From the IMG/VR virus record IMGVR_UViG_3300009545_000033, positions 1-43,747 of that record: 43,747 nucleotides of DNA. One strand, written 5' to 3'. A program made the translations under genes and the position numbers. Positions 30,143 through 39,094 of this stretch are shown piece after piece. Each line of letters begins with the position of its first letter. Within the stretch, counting starts at the first letter, position 1. Under the pieces are notes generated by a model. It was not told the DNA's origin, did not search any database, and saw nothing but the letters and a program-made list of their open reading frames with translations. The DNA comes from a virus.

Positions 30143-30426
30143 TGGCTGACAACTACGGCAACGTTGATCCGTCAAGGGAGGCAGCGCCCAAGCGCTGGTC
30201 CGACCTGGGTCACAGTTCCACCTGTAATAGCTACTGTTGTGCGATCGTTGGTCCCGGTGGCAAGGAGACCAACATTGAGAACAATGAGAAGGGAATTCTT
30301 GACTCGTATGTCCTCTCATTTGCCAATACTATTACCGGCGAAGAGCTTCCCTCTAACCACGATGGCTACGCGCAGGGCATCTACAAGACCCACAACTATG
30401 CCAGTACATCCGAGATGAGCGACTAG
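30142..30426 (+). CDS. Hypothetical late protein, 94 aa
   Basis: ATG at 30142 forms TGATG with the previous stop. Polar, with three Cys (STCNSYCCAI) and an acidic C-terminus. No family recognised. Confidence 0.7.
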   Translation: MADNYGNVDPSREAAPKRWSDLGHSSTCNSYCCAIVGPGGKETNIENNEKGILDSYVLSFANTITGEELPSNHDGYAQGIYKTHNYASTSEMSD

Positions 30427-30692
30427 TGAAGAGTAAGGGCCCTTGCTCTTCGGGCTGCCTCACTCGGGATCACAAGACTTATGGCGAGTGCCTCAAGTCA
30501 AAGTCCGTCTCTCATCCCCCGACCATCCTTTCCTCTGCACAGAAACTATGGGATGGAGAGCTGCGCGCCTATGAGCGCGCAGTCTCTCAGGGGATTCAGC
30601 CGGATGGAACTACCATGAAGAAGATTGATGAGGCTGTTCGTAAGAGTGATGCTTCAGGCGTAGCTTATCGAGCGGAGAATCCTTATGGGTGA
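30426..30692 (+). CDS. Hypothetical late protein, 88 aa
   Basis: GTG start with the preceding stop one base away. N-terminal Cys (GPCSSGCLTRDHKTYGEC) suggests metal binding; the rest is helical. It holds the 8-bp hairpin at 30561-30582 (CTGCGCGC, CTATGA loop). Confidence 0.7.
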   Translation: MKSKGPCSSGCLTRDHKTYGECLKSKSVSHPPTILSSAQKLWDGELRAYERAVSQGIQPDGTTMKKIDEAVRKSDASGVAYRAENPYG

Positions 30693-31212
30693 AATGCACG
30701 TCTATGTAGACAATCAGCCGAACATTCCCATCGCTGTCACCAGCACCAACACCAGTACTACGGCATCGTTCGTCAAGATTACCGATAGCACCGGAACGAA
30801 CATTGTCACTGTTGACAGCGGTGGCCGCATTACCGCCAACGCCGTTGCTCAGGTGGCACAGAATCAGTACACGGAATCTCCGGTAAGCCGTACTACTAGC
30901 GGCAGCACCGCTGGTGGCTCTTGGACTGCCAATGTCCAGCAGGCTTTTGTTGGCGTCAATGTCACCGTCTTCAGCGGTGGCACCAGTCCCACTCTTACCG
31001 TCCAACTTCAACAGCAAGATGGCAATGGCATCTATCAGACCATTGCTCAGAGTCCAAGCATCAACGCCGTAGGTACCGCTTCATTCTCCGCTGGCACTGG
31101 AATGAACAGCGGTCAGATGATTATGGCTGGCCAGGGTCAGTATCGCCTGGCCTGGGTGGTTACTGGGGCTCCTACGACTCTGACTTTTCAGCTTGCCCTT
31201 AGCGCTCGGTAA
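30685..31212 (+). CDS. Beta-rich structural protein, 175 aa
   Basis: Thr/Ser/Val/Gly-rich, all-beta pattern (VTSTNTSTTASFVKITDS; TLTVQLQQQDG). Typical of decoration or minor tail proteins. Overlaps the previous gene by 8 nt. Exact role unknown. Confidence 0.75.
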   Translation: MGEMHVYVDNQPNIPIAVTSTNTSTTASFVKITDSTGTNIVTVDSGGRITANAVAQVAQNQYTESPVSRTTSGSTAGGSWTANVQQAFVGVNVTVFSGGTSPTLTVQLQQQDGNGIYQTIAQSPSINAVGTASFSAGTGMNSGQMIMAGQGQYRLAWVVTGAPTTLTFQLALSAR

Positions 31213-31227
31213 GATAGGAGTAAGCAC

Positions 31228-31776
31228 ATGCTTGACTCGGTCAATGTAAAGTCAGACATTGGTCTGCCAACCTTTGCCGCCCTTGATCCCACGTGGACTG
31301 GGGTATACTTTCATGCTCTAGTGGATTCTCCTGGCGTCGTCGCTGCCAACAACTATCTCGCCGTGTTCAATCCATCCGGTAGCGGCAAGCTCGCCATTGC
31401 CCTTGGGTTCATCTGTGGCAGCTATTCGGTTGGCGCTGTCACCACGCCAGCATCAATGAGCGCATTCAGGATCACCGCCTCTAGCGCTGGAACTCTACTG
31501 TCAGCGGCGAACACTAATCGGTTCCTCACTTCCTTCCCCGATCCGGTCTCTACTGTCAGGACCGCAAACCCTACCGTGACGCTTCTCAATAGCACCAATC
31601 CCATGATTGGGATCGTCCCCACGGTTGCCACCACTAGCGTCGGTCAGACTGTGGCACCAACTCCTGGTGCTTCATTTGTTTTCCAGCCTGGCGAAGGTAT
31701 TGTCTTCGCCACTCCCAGCGGAGACGTTGATCTCCGCTGGGATATGCAGTACGTGTGGGCAGAGAAGGCCATGTAG
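31228..31776 (+). CDS. Beta-rich structural protein, 182 aa
   Basis: Same Thr/Ser/Val style as its neighbour but no detectable sequence similarity by eye. The 3' part of the gene contains two hairpins back to back: 31690-31710 (7 bp) and 31713-31742 (12-bp perfect stem), the longest in the window. Likely decoration or neck-associated. Confidence 0.75.
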   Translation: MLDSVNVKSDIGLPTFAALDPTWTGVYFHALVDSPGVVAANNYLAVFNPSGSGKLAIALGFICGSYSVGAVTTPASMSAFRITASSAGTLLSAANTNRFLTSFPDPVSTVRTANPTVTLLNSTNPMIGIVPTVATTSVGQTVAPTPGASFVFQPGEGIVFATPSGDVDLRWDMQYVWAEKAM

Positions 31777-31784
31777 GGAGAGTC

Positions 31785-32153
31785 ATGATTCAGGTAAACC
31801 CGTCACCGTCAGACATCATCAATGCTTCGGCTACGTCAACTACAAGTGGAATCATTACTGTTCCCGGTGGTCGCTGGCTTTCGGCGGATGTTCAGCTCTC
31901 TGCAAGTATCGCTCTCGCTGGAACCGCTGCTCCAGAGTTGACTTACCATATTCCAGGCGGCACTTCTGGTGCTGCTCCTGCTGATGGGTCGGTCCTTGCG
32001 AGGATTACTCTCACCGGCCTTGCGCTCACCACTGTATCGGATTCCAATACAACGGAGATCTTTGTCTATGGTGGCGACAACGGCTGCACTCTGAACTTCA
32101 CTGCTGGAGCTACTGGCTCCAGCTCTATCACCATCAATGGCTTCCTGATCTAA
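31785..32153 (+). CDS. Beta-rich structural protein, 122 aa
   Basis: ATG at 31785 after GGGAGAG. Third consecutive small beta protein with Thr/Ser/Ala/Gly bias (SATSTTSGIITVPGGRW). Possibly a trimeric decoration or tail-collar protein. Confidence 0.75.
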   Translation: MIQVNPSPSDIINASATSTTSGIITVPGGRWLSADVQLSASIALAGTAAPELTYHIPGGTSGAAPADGSVLARITLTGLALTTVSDSNTTEIFVYGGDNGCTLNFTAGATGSSSITINGFLI

Positions 32154-32161
32154 GGAGTAGC

Positions 32162-33076
32162 ATGCCAACCCTGGGGGATCTCAAGGGACGTATCAAGCAG
32201 CTCCTTCAGGGTTACACCCGCAATCAGGAGCAAATCACGTGGCTCAGTAGTCCCATGCTTGCCACTGATACAGTCTTCAATGTTGATCTGTCTACGGCCA
32301 CGGCGGTAAACCGTGGCCTAGTAGAGATTGATGATGAACTCATCCTGGTCAACACTTATAGCTCAACCACTGGGATCGTCAACGTAGCTGCAAGCACGAA
32401 CGGGAGGGGAGTGGAGAACACCACTGCCGCCTCTCATGCCACGAATGCCATCGTCACCATGGACCCTGACTTTCCCATGCAGCGCATCACCGAGGCACTG
32501 AACCAGACGATCCAGGCAACATATCCAGATCTTTATCAGATGGTCACCTACGACTTCCCGAAGGTGGCTGCACGGTATGAGTATCCTATGCCCACCGCTG
32601 CCGAGGATATTCTCCGAGTAACCTTTGATACCATCGGCCCATCAAGGGTCAAGGCCCCATCGCAGGCATGGCGCTTCAATCCACAGTGTCAGATAGACAC
32701 TGTGGGTGGCCTGACTACTGGCAAGTCTCTTGAAATCATGGACTTCGTTGTTCCCGGCCGTACCATCCATGTCATCTACACAGCTCCGCCTGGGACTCTA
32801 GTCAGCGACACCGATGACTACGTGTCCGTGGTTGGCTATCCTGAGCGCACCACTGACATGATGATGTATGGTGCTGTGGCTCGACTCCTTTCGGGAGTCG
32901 AGGCCGCTCGACTTCAGCAGAAGAGTGTTGAGTCTACAGAGCGTGCACCGCTTGTTCCCACTGGTGCCGCGACCAATGCAGCAAAGTATTACTGGGGACT
33001 ATATCAGCAGCGTATGCAGGAAGAGATTGACCGCCTGCACCAGCTGTTTCCGTCCTATCAGACCTTCCTGGCGTAA
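32162..33076 (+). CDS. Head-tail connector / tail tubular A-like protein
   Basis: 304 residues with an N-terminal helix (LGDLKGRIKQLLQGY), a central beta domain and a C-terminal helical tail (YYWGLYQQRMQEEIDRLHQLF). Size, position before the tail proteins and the absence of a tube protein suggest an adaptor below the portal. Three perfect hairpins lie inside (32296-32318, 32681-32705, 32880-32902). The call is by synteny. Confidence 0.6.
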   Translation: MPTLGDLKGRIKQLLQGYTRNQEQITWLSSPMLATDTVFNVDLSTATAVNRGLVEIDDELILVNTYSSTTGIVNVAASTNGRGVENTTAASHATNAIVTMDPDFPMQRITEALNQTIQATYPDLYQMVTYDFPKVAARYEYPMPTAAEDILRVTFDTIGPSRVKAPSQAWRFNPQCQIDTVGGLTTGKSLEIMDFVVPGRTIHVIYTAPPGTLVSDTDDYVSVVGYPERTTDMMMYGAVARLLSGVEAARLQQKSVESTERAPLVPTGAATNAAKYYWGLYQQRMQEEIDRLHQLFPSYQTFLA

Positions 33077-33084
33077 GAGGAGTT

Positions 33085-34119
33085 ATGGCACAGAATCGTT
33101 ACTATGCCAGTACGGCACAGCCGACCATCCTGGTCAACACCATCTCTCCAACTACGACCAGCATTCAGCTTCAACAGGTCATCGGATTTCCATCCAACAC
33201 TCCATTCACCATCGCTCTGGATTACAACACTTCAGGCGAAGAGCTTGCTCTGGTGACGAATGTTGCTGGCACTACGCTGACCATCACTCGCGGCTTCGAT
33301 GGCACGAGTGCTTCGGGTCACAATGTTGGCGCTGGCGTTCGACATGTCTCAGCAGCGATTGACTTCAATGAGGCTGGCGCTCACATTGGCAACTCATCTA
33401 GTGTGCATGGGATCACCGGCTCGGTCGTAGGGACGACCGACACTCAGGTTCTCACCAACAAGACTCTGTCTGGTGGATCGATCACTGGAACCATCTCTGG
33501 TTCCCCGACCTGGACCAGTCTTCAGACGTTCGGGAACGGTGCAACGTTCCCAACTACCATTCCTACTTTCCCTGTCGGCCTTGAGGCTGGTAGCACCAAC
33601 CAGCTCGCCATTGACAGTAGCGGGAATGTAACTAGCAGTGGAAGTACCAACTTCACCAATGGAATCTACACTGGAAATCTGAGCGTCACTGGTCGTCTCA
33701 ATTCCGGCAGTAGCGCCGTATACACCGAAAGCTCAACCCCGGGAACCGCCAATACTTCATCCACTACCTATGTGGATGTCGGTACCACCGTATCTGTGAC
33801 CATCGTCGTTCCCCCGTCTGGCAAGGTGTATGTCTCCGGTCGAGCCGCAGCCTTCAACGGTACTGGTGGAACCAGTGTCTGGTCTGTTGTCAATGTCGTA
33901 GGCAGTGTTTCTGGAACCCTTCGCGCCTCCGTGGACGCGAAGGGTTTGGAGGTCCGCATCACGTCCAATATGGCTGGCACCGACCTCCCTGTCCATGAGA
34001 GTTTCGTACAGACCGCTACTCCTGGCGAGACGTTGACGATCAAGTGGCAGCATAGGACTACGGGCGGTACAGCTGGCATCGACTATCGAAGCTTGTCGGC
34101 CATTCCAATGATTGGGTAA
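33085..34119 (+). CDS. Tail fibre/minor tail protein, 344 aa
   Basis: The middle segment GTTDTQVLTNKTLSGGSITG is a familiar linker of actinophage and other tail fibre proteins. The N-terminus holds FDGTSASGHNVGAGVRHVSAA, common in base-proximal fibre domains. The C-terminal 120 residues are beta-rich and may bind the receptor. An 11-bp hairpin lies at 33915-33946. Confidence 0.75.
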   Translation: MAQNRYYASTAQPTILVNTISPTTTSIQLQQVIGFPSNTPFTIALDYNTSGEELALVTNVAGTTLTITRGFDGTSASGHNVGAGVRHVSAAIDFNEAGAHIGNSSSVHGITGSVVGTTDTQVLTNKTLSGGSITGTISGSPTWTSLQTFGNGATFPTTIPTFPVGLEAGSTNQLAIDSSGNVTSSGSTNFTNGIYTGNLSVTGRLNSGSSAVYTESSTPGTANTSSTTYVDVGTTVSVTIVVPPSGKVYVSGRAAAFNGTGGTSVWSVVNVVGSVSGTLRASVDAKGLEVRITSNMAGTDLPVHESFVQTATPGETLTIKWQHRTTGGTAGIDYRSLSAIPMIG

Positions 34120-34121
34120 AG

Positions 34122-36281
34122 ATGACAAGCATTCACTCTATGATCAATCGGATACCTTTCAAGGTATCCGGTAGGTCGATGGCCAGCAGCGGTCTGTATA
34201 TGCAGAACGCCAACCAGTTCGACTACGCTGTCGGTGGCATTCCATTCCTGTCTTCCACGTCGGATCAGAGGCCTGATACTGAAGGCGGAATCGAGCAGCG
34301 CAAGCAGCAGTTTGAGAACTATGAGGATCCTGGAGAGTATTCTCTTCTCCAGTGGTGGCTTCGTTCTCAGACCTCATTCATTGGTGGCGCTGGCGTCATC
34401 TATCAGGACCCAGACACTCAGGGTCAGCACAGGAATCTTCGCTTCGCCAAGAGTATTGGCTGCGACCCGTTCACCAATGTTGATTACATGCTCCTCCAAA
34501 AGGAGTTCAACAACTGCACTACGCTTTCAGGTTTCACTTCCAATACTGGGCCAGCATTCATCAAGACATTCAGCGGTGTGTACTTCGGTGACTGGGCCTA
34601 CGTGGCCCAGGGTAACAACTGGACTATTCAGTCTGTTGGTGTATCCGATATTCCTGGAAGCACCATCGGTGCTGGCACGTGGATCATCTCCACTGGAGCG
34701 TCAGCCACAAGCTTCCTTCAGGGTGGAATGCCAGTACTGGTCTCCACTGGACAGCAGAGTGGCTACGCCTATGTCATGCTGGTTGACCCCACCAGCTCTG
34801 CGCACTGTGGAGTCTATCGTCTGCATCAGCCGCTGACTGGAACTCCTACATCGGAGTTCATTTACAATGTCACCATTGGTACGCCGACCAGTCCAACTCC
34901 AGGTGGCTACAAGGCATACACGCTTGGCGCTTCTCGTGGCTCAATCTTCCTTGGCGTAGACAATCAGCTGTACGTTCTGAATCCCTACATTGCCACTGGC
35001 TCCAACGCTCTGCCCACGGTGAGCGCGTCTGTCCCTCAAGGGCAGACGATTGTCTCTATCACTGATGGACCGGATGCAACCTACGTGGCAGCCAACGGGG
35101 TCAATCAGGGATTCATCTACAAGACCACGGTTGACAGTACTACGGGTGCCGTCAATGGCCTTCAGTTGACTGCGGTTCTCCCCCTCGGTGAGCTTCTCAA
35201 TGATGCCCAGGCCTACATCAACAGCTACATGGTGCTCTCCACTACGAGTGGTGTTCGTGTGGGCACCTTCACTCCCGGCTTCTCTGGTGCGATCTTCGCC
35301 TATGGGCCGAAGATCATTCAGGTTCCAAGGCAAGGGACAGGGTCGGGGCCGGAAGGGCTGTCAGGCTTCGGACGTATCGCCCTCTATGGCACCAGGGCAT
35401 ATATCACCACGCAGGGACAGGCCCAGCATGATGGATCATATGGCCTCATGGCCATCGATCTATCCACCACTGTCCAGGATGTCAACACTGGGGCGCAGTT
35501 CAATCCGTATGCAACGTGGGACTATGTTCCTGGAACTAACACACCCATCGTTGATGTGAGCGTAACAGCCAGCGGTCGCCCCATGTGCACTACTGGCTAC
35601 GATGCAAACGCCAAGGTCCAGCTAGAGCACCAGAACAACTACATCAGCTCTGGCTACTTCGAGACTGGTCGCTGCCGGTTCAATACCATGGAACCGAAGC
35701 TCTTCAAGTTCCTATCGGTTCGGACGCCGACTCCACTACAGGGTAACCTTGACGTCACCCTCCTGGATGATACTGGCGGCCAGACCCCGTACATCACCTA
35801 TGGTCCAACGTTGGATCCTGGCGTTGGTGACCTCTCCACTCCTTCCCCGACCGGAGCAAGGAACTGGGAAGCCTTCAGGTTCACCTTGCATCGTGGGGCT
35901 ACAGACCCCACGATCGCAGCACAGCTGGATGCATGGCAGATCAAGGGAATGCCTGGCAATATCCGACAGAGGAAGATTGTTCGAAACTTCCTCTGCATGA
36001 ACCAGGAGACGGACAAGGGTGGACAGATCATCAAGGGCGACACCTACGCCCTTGATAGGCTCACTGCCATTCGTCAGATGTACCAGCGTGGAGACACCAT
36101 TCTTCTCCAGGATCTGGCTCAGAACATCAGCACTCAGGTGGTCATTGACGACTACCAGTTCACCATGATGGCTCCGCCTGGCCCCAACAAGGAGAACTAT
36201 GGTGGATATCTGACCATCACCTTCAGGACTGTCGCTGACACTGTTCCGAATGTTGCTCTTGGAACGGCCGAGAGTGACTGA
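34122..36281 (+). CDS. Large tail protein, 719 aa (tail tubular B/tail knob-like)
   Basis: A long beta-rich protein with a repeated blade-like pattern (SVGVSDIPGS, TPTSEFIYNVTIG, GQTIVSITDGPDATY) suggesting a beta-propeller or nozzle. By size and order after the connector it corresponds to the tail-tube B/nozzle of short-tailed phages, or a minor tail protein. A 10-bp perfect hairpin lies at 34149-34170, right after the start. Confidence 0.65.
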   Translation: MTSIHSMINRIPFKVSGRSMASSGLYMQNANQFDYAVGGIPFLSSTSDQRPDTEGGIEQRKQQFENYEDPGEYSLLQWWLRSQTSFIGGAGVIYQDPDTQGQHRNLRFAKSIGCDPFTNVDYMLLQKEFNNCTTLSGFTSNTGPAFIKTFSGVYFGDWAYVAQGNNWTIQSVGVSDIPGSTIGAGTWIISTGASATSFLQGGMPVLVSTGQQSGYAYVMLVDPTSSAHCGVYRLHQPLTGTPTSEFIYNVTIGTPTSPTPGGYKAYTLGASRGSIFLGVDNQLYVLNPYIATGSNALPTVSASVPQGQTIVSITDGPDATYVAANGVNQGFIYKTTVDSTTGAVNGLQLTAVLPLGELLNDAQAYINSYMVLSTTSGVRVGTFTPGFSGAIFAYGPKIIQVPRQGTGSGPEGLSGFGRIALYGTRAYITTQGQAQHDGSYGLMAIDLSTTVQDVNTGAQFNPYATWDYVPGTNTPIVDVSVTASGRPMCTTGYDANAKVQLEHQNNYISSGYFETGRCRFNTMEPKLFKFLSVRTPTPLQGNLDVTLLDDTGGQTPYITYGPTLDPGVGDLSTPSPTGARNWEAFRFTLHRGATDPTIAAQLDAWQIKGMPGNIRQRKIVRNFLCMNQETDKGGQIIKGDTYALDRLTAIRQMYQRGDTILLQDLAQNISTQVVIDDYQFTMMAPPGPNKENYGGYLTITFRTVADTVPNVALGTAESD

Positions 36282-36565
36282 TGGATCTTACCAATGTAGC
36301 GGCCCTGACGATTGGGAGTGTGGGAAGTATCGGCGCCTACTTTGGCGGCCGATACCAGGCGAGATCACAGCAGAGTCAGATAGCAACGGATACCGTGGCC
36401 CTTCTGAGTACACAGATCACTGCTCTCAAGGAGCAGTGCGATAAGATCCCTACCCTTCAGCAGGAGATCAACGTACTCAGGGATCTTGTTACCCAACGTG
36501 CCGAAGTGGAGAAGGTTATCGAGATTGTCACCAGGATTGAGGGGAAGCTTGATGCTCAAGCGTGA
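36281..36565 (+). CDS. Membrane-anchored coiled-coil protein, 94 aa
   Basis: One N-terminal hydrophobic helix (LTNVAALTIGSVGSIGAYFGG) and a long coiled coil (LQQEINVLRDLVTQRAEVEKV). This layout suits a lysis accessory or spanin-like protein. Start overlaps the tail gene stop by one base; contains a hairpin at 36418-36438. Confidence 0.7.
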   Translation: MDLTNVAALTIGSVGSIGAYFGGRYQARSQQSQIATDTVALLSTQITALKEQCDKIPTLQQEINVLRDLVTQRAEVEKVIEIVTRIEGKLDAQA

Positions 36566-36797
36566 AGGTTCGCCAACTTGGTTTGATCGTGATATCATCT
36601 ACCCGGTGGGCGAGTTCGAGCAAGAGGCTGTCAGGCACGTTCAGCGCATCATGCGCCTGGAGGAGACTGGCACAATGGATCATTCTACTCGCTCGCACAT
36701 CCAAGGGCTCCAGGCCCTCTTCAATCTGAAGGTTACTGGAATCCTTGATCTGCCAACGGCACAGAAGATCGAAGAGATCAGGAACAGGTATGCTTAA
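36552..36797 (+). CDS. Peptidoglycan-binding-like small protein, 81 aa
   Basis: ATG at 36552 overlaps the previous gene by 14 nt. Residues 20-80 resemble a PG_binding_1 fold (AVRHVQRIMRLEETGTMDH then IQGLQALFNLKVTGILDLPT). No catalytic domain, so probably a wall-anchoring helper to lysis or adsorption. Confidence 0.65.
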   Translation: MLKREGSPTWFDRDIIYPVGEFEQEAVRHVQRIMRLEETGTMDHSTRSHIQGLQALFNLKVTGILDLPTAQKIEEIRNRYA

Positions 36798-37011
36798 CAA
36801 GAAGCTTCTCATTGACATGGCCGAGCGTATCGGCTGGACTGCTGTATCCGCTGGCCTGTCCGCTCTTACCGTGTACACCACTAAGCTTCCATCGGAGTAC
36901 ATTCCCATTGGGACCGTTGTCCTCACGATGTTGAAGACGCTCATTGCCAGCCGTATCGGTGACAAGAGCAGCGCTGCCCTACTTCCTTCGTCTAAGGAGA
37001 CAACCGCATGA
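36790..37011 (+). CDS. Holin, r1t-like, 73 aa
   Basis: ATG at 36790 overlaps the previous stop. Two hydrophobic segments (about 10-25 and 33-50) with short charged ends and SRIGDKSSAALLPSS resemble the small r1t-type holins of actinophages (compare WTAVSAGLSALTV). It would form membrane lesions to release the endolysin, whose gene is 22 kb away. Confidence 0.75.
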   Translation: MLNKKLLIDMAERIGWTAVSAGLSALTVYTTKLPSEYIPIGTVVLTMLKTLIASRIGDKSSAALLPSSKETTA

Positions 37012-37322
37012 GCGGCCTTGACAACACTTCGGAGACCGTGCGCACGGTCGCTACCACTACCACTCTGACCAATAACGACTATGACCTCCTGGTCATCGGC
37101 GCTACTGGCGCCGTGACCGTGAACTTGCCCGATGCTACCAAGCTTCAGCCTGGTCGGTTTTACCGCTGCTACAAGGATGCTGCGGCTCAGACCATCACCA
37201 TCACGCCGTTCGGTTCTCAGACCATTGACACCGCGTCTAGCACCACTCTTGCTTCTGGTGCCATTCACGCCAAGGGTCTTCTGACTGATGGTGCGAACTG
37301 GTTCACCGTCAGTTCTTACTGA
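37008..37322 (+). CDS. Beta-rich structural protein, 104 aa
   Basis: ATGA overlap with the holin gene. Small beta protein (TVATTTTLTNNDYDLLVIG; AVTVNLPDATKLQPG) similar in style to receptor-binding tail or collar domains. Contains the perfect 16-bp palindrome GACCGTGCGCACGGTC at 37034-37049. Last gene of the late module. Confidence 0.8.
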   Translation: MSGLDNTSETVRTVATTTTLTNNDYDLLVIGATGAVTVNLPDATKLQPGRFYRCYKDAAAQTITITPFGSQTIDTASSTTLASGAIHAKGLLTDGANWFTVSSY

Positions 37323-37333
37323 TCAATGAGAAC

Positions 37334-37362
37334 AGCCCCCGACTCCAGGAGAGTCGGGGGCT
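37334..37362. terminator. Bidirectional terminator between late and leftward modules
   Basis: AGCCCCCGACTC pairs with GAGTCGGGGGCT around CAGGA, a 12-bp stem, with TTCTTGCG after it on plus and GTTCTCATT on minus. Confidence 0.85.
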
Positions 37363-37371
37363 TTCTTGCGT

Positions 37372-37545
37372 TTAGAGACCTACATCTGCGATGAGAATAT
37401 CCTCATCGTCAGCATCATTGTAGAAGTGTCCAGCGAACAAGCGGTGCCCGCCATCCCCATCAGGGATTGCGTATATGGCAACTCGATCGGCGGTAGCTGC
37501 CTCTATAAGTTCTCGAATGGCATTGGCATATTCTTCGGGAGTCAT
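37372..37545 (-). CDS. Small acidic hypothetical protein, 57 aa
   Basis: ATG at 37545 forms TGATG with the upstream stop. Helix (MTPEEYANAIRELIEAA) then a Tyr/Asp-rich end. Last leftward gene before the terminator. No family recognised. Confidence 0.7.
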   Translation of the reverse strand: MTPEEYANAIRELIEAATADRVAIYAIPDGDGGHRLFAGHFYNDADDEDILIADVGL

Positions 37546-37736
37546 CAGAAGCGAAGCTCCGTCAGGTCATGCCACGGATTGTGCTCAATTTGCTTGTAGA
37601 TATCCAGACTGAAGTCACCGCCACAACAGCGACAAGAATTATTGTCAAACATCTCGACCGTGAACCCATCAGCCTTGGCGGCATCAATGGCGGCCATGAT
37701 GTAGTCGCCCCACTCCCGGGAAGTGCGCTCGCCCAT
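37545..37736 (-). CDS. Small hypothetical protein, 63 aa
   Basis: ATG overlaps the upstream stop by one base. Contains SCRCCGGDF, a C-x-C-C cluster like other small proteins of this phage. Probably metal-binding. Confidence 0.75.
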   Translation of the reverse strand: MGERTSREWGDYIMAAIDAAKADGFTVEMFDNNSCRCCGGDFSLDIYKQIEHNPWHDLTELRF

Positions 37737-38071
37737 CAGAGCTCAATCCAACTTTCCATGTCAGTGATCATATCAGCCCGCCACTCGCTCCCATCTGGAC
37801 ACGAATGCTGTCCAGCAGCGTAGTAATTCCTATCCTCTACGTCGCCGACATATCCAACATAGTGACAGTTAAACCGACAGCCGAGATCGTTCTTGTAGGT
37901 GTAGCCAACCCTAAAGAAGTCAGGAACCTTCGTCATTCGCCATAGGCTAATTGTTCCACGATTTCCGGAGGGACTCTTGCACCAGGCATCCTTGCCATCT
38001 ATGGCAATAATGGTCCATACATGAGGGAGACTATCAACGTTCACCTTGTCGCCGACCTTGAAGTCAGTCAT
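37736..38071 (-). CDS. Hypothetical protein, 111 aa
   Basis: The N-terminus (DFKVGDKVNVDSLPHVWTI) looks like an SH3/KOW-type barrel. Two cysteine pairs follow (CRFNCH and SCPDG). Role unknown. ATG start with the upstream stop overlapping by 8 nt. Confidence 0.75.
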   Translation of the reverse strand: MTDFKVGDKVNVDSLPHVWTIIAIDGKDAWCKSPSGNRGTISLWRMTKVPDFFRVGYTYKNDLGCRFNCHYVGYVGDVEDRNYYAAGQHSCPDGSEWRADMITDMESWIEL

Positions 38072-38285
38072 TCTTCTTGCCCCAACTCATATAGTTCTTC
38101 ACGTACACGAAAGCGTACGACAGGGTTCCGACAATGAAGCCATACTGTTTCGTCTGAATGGCATACGCAAGCCAGAGAGCTTGCGTGAAGAGGCTCAGGA
38201 GCCAGCCACTGCGCCTCTTCTTGCCTGCCATCCACATGCCAGCAAGGCCAAGTGGAGCAAGAATGTAACTCCAATAGTGGATCAT
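38064..38285 (-). CDS. Small membrane protein, 73 aa
   Basis: Three hydrophobic helices separated by basic loops (AGKKRRSGW). The gene has an 8-bp hairpin at 38165-38186 (ACGCAAGC). It could be a second holin-like or nutrient-transporter-like protein; no motif decides. Confidence 0.8.
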   Translation of the reverse strand: MIHYWSYILAPLGLAGMWMAGKKRRSGWLLSLFTQALWLAYAIQTKQYGFIVGTLSYAFVYVKNYMSWGKKND

Positions 38286-38395
38286 TTCCTATCCTTTGCT
38301 CGCGTGTAACACCACCACGAACAGTAGGGATGATAGGTCTTGGTGGCTAGCTTCTCTTCGCAGTGAGGACAGTAGCTAGGCGGCATGGACTTCAC
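38282..38395 (-). CDS. Small zinc-finger protein, 37 aa
   Basis: CPHC ... PYCSWWCY gives four cysteines for one zinc in 37 residues. GTG start in a GTGA overlap; the ATG two codons later is an alternative. Overlaps the next gene by ATGA. Confidence 0.65.
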   Translation of the reverse strand: MKSMPPSYCPHCEEKLATKTYHPYCSWWCYTRAKDRK

Positions 38396-38547
38396 CAGTT
38401 TACCTCATTATTGCAATCGTCGTAGTTAACATTATCGACATGATCGATATACCCATGACGATCGCAGCATACGGCAAACTCGAATCCGTCAGTCTTCATC
38501 TCGTCAAAGATATTCTGTAGACGACTTGCCCACTCGGAAGCCTTCAT
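38392..38547 (-). CDS. Small hypothetical protein, 51 aa
   Basis: ATG at 38547 overlaps the upstream stop. AVCCDRHGYIDH is a possible metal site; the C-terminus is rich in Asn and Asp. No family recognised. Confidence 0.65.
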   Translation of the reverse strand: MKASEWASRLQNIFDEMKTDGFEFAVCCDRHGYIDHVDNVNYDDCNNEVNW

Positions 38548-38750
38548 CGTTCAACCGTCACAGTGTCGCCATGCTCGGACTTCCAGGAGTTGTTACCAGT
38601 GGCACGCCAAATGGTCGTGCCACCACCGATGAATTGGGCTACGCCAATGCGAGCAGCAGTCTCATCACTGTAGCCACCGTAGGTCTGCGTTACAGAACCA
38701 TTGGCACTACGGTAGACGTACTTCCAATTATTCCGAGTCGTCTTCCACAT
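38544..38750 (-). CDS. Hypothetical protein, 68 aa
   Basis: ATG at 38750 after GGAG; overlaps the upstream gene by 23 nt. Trp/Tyr/Thr-rich beta-type protein (TRNNWKYVYRSANGS). Confidence 0.7.
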   Translation of the reverse strand: MWKTTRNNWKYVYRSANGSVTQTYGGYSDETAARIGVAQFIGGGTTIWRATGNNSWKSEHGDTVTVER

Positions 38751-38874
38751 CTTCCCACTCCTCATCATCGTCGTATCCGGGGTGACATTCGGTGCAGTTC
38801 TCGGAACATTCAGCGAAGTACATGTCATCGCCATAGGTCAACCAGTCAGGATCCTGCTGAGTGTAGCTACTCAT
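38728..38874 (-). CDS. Small acidic Cys protein, 48 aa
   Basis: ATG at 38874; ends in a strongly acidic tail (DDDEEWEDVEDDSE). Cysteines occur as CSENCTEC. The tail would suit a DNA mimic or docking peptide. Confidence 0.65.
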   Translation of the reverse strand: MSSYTQQDPDWLTYGDDMYFAECSENCTECHPGYDDDEEWEDVEDDSE

Positions 38875-39094
38875 CTACATCAATCCAATCAAGAACTGCG
38901 TAGCATACTCCATGACCACTGCGCCCATGGAAAGCCTCAAGCTTCTGGATCTTGGGAAACTTGCTTGGGTGAAGATGGCCATACATCTGAGTGCGAGCAC
39001 TGCGAGCAGCACCCAAGCTGGTGTAGGGACCCTCACGATCGCCAATTCGATAGAAGGCAGTCCCACCAGCACTGTACCTACCCAATCTTCCCAC
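38867..39094 (-). CDS. Hypothetical protein, 75 aa
   Basis: The GTG at 39094 has a poor SD; another start is possible. Mixed alpha/beta with Arg/Gly-rich N-terminus and an acidic end (VLDWIDVDE). No family recognised. Confidence 0.6.
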   Translation of the reverse strand: MGRLGRYSAGGTAFYRIGDREGPYTSLGAARSARTQMYGHLHPSKFPKIQKLEAFHGRSGHGVCYAVLDWIDVDE

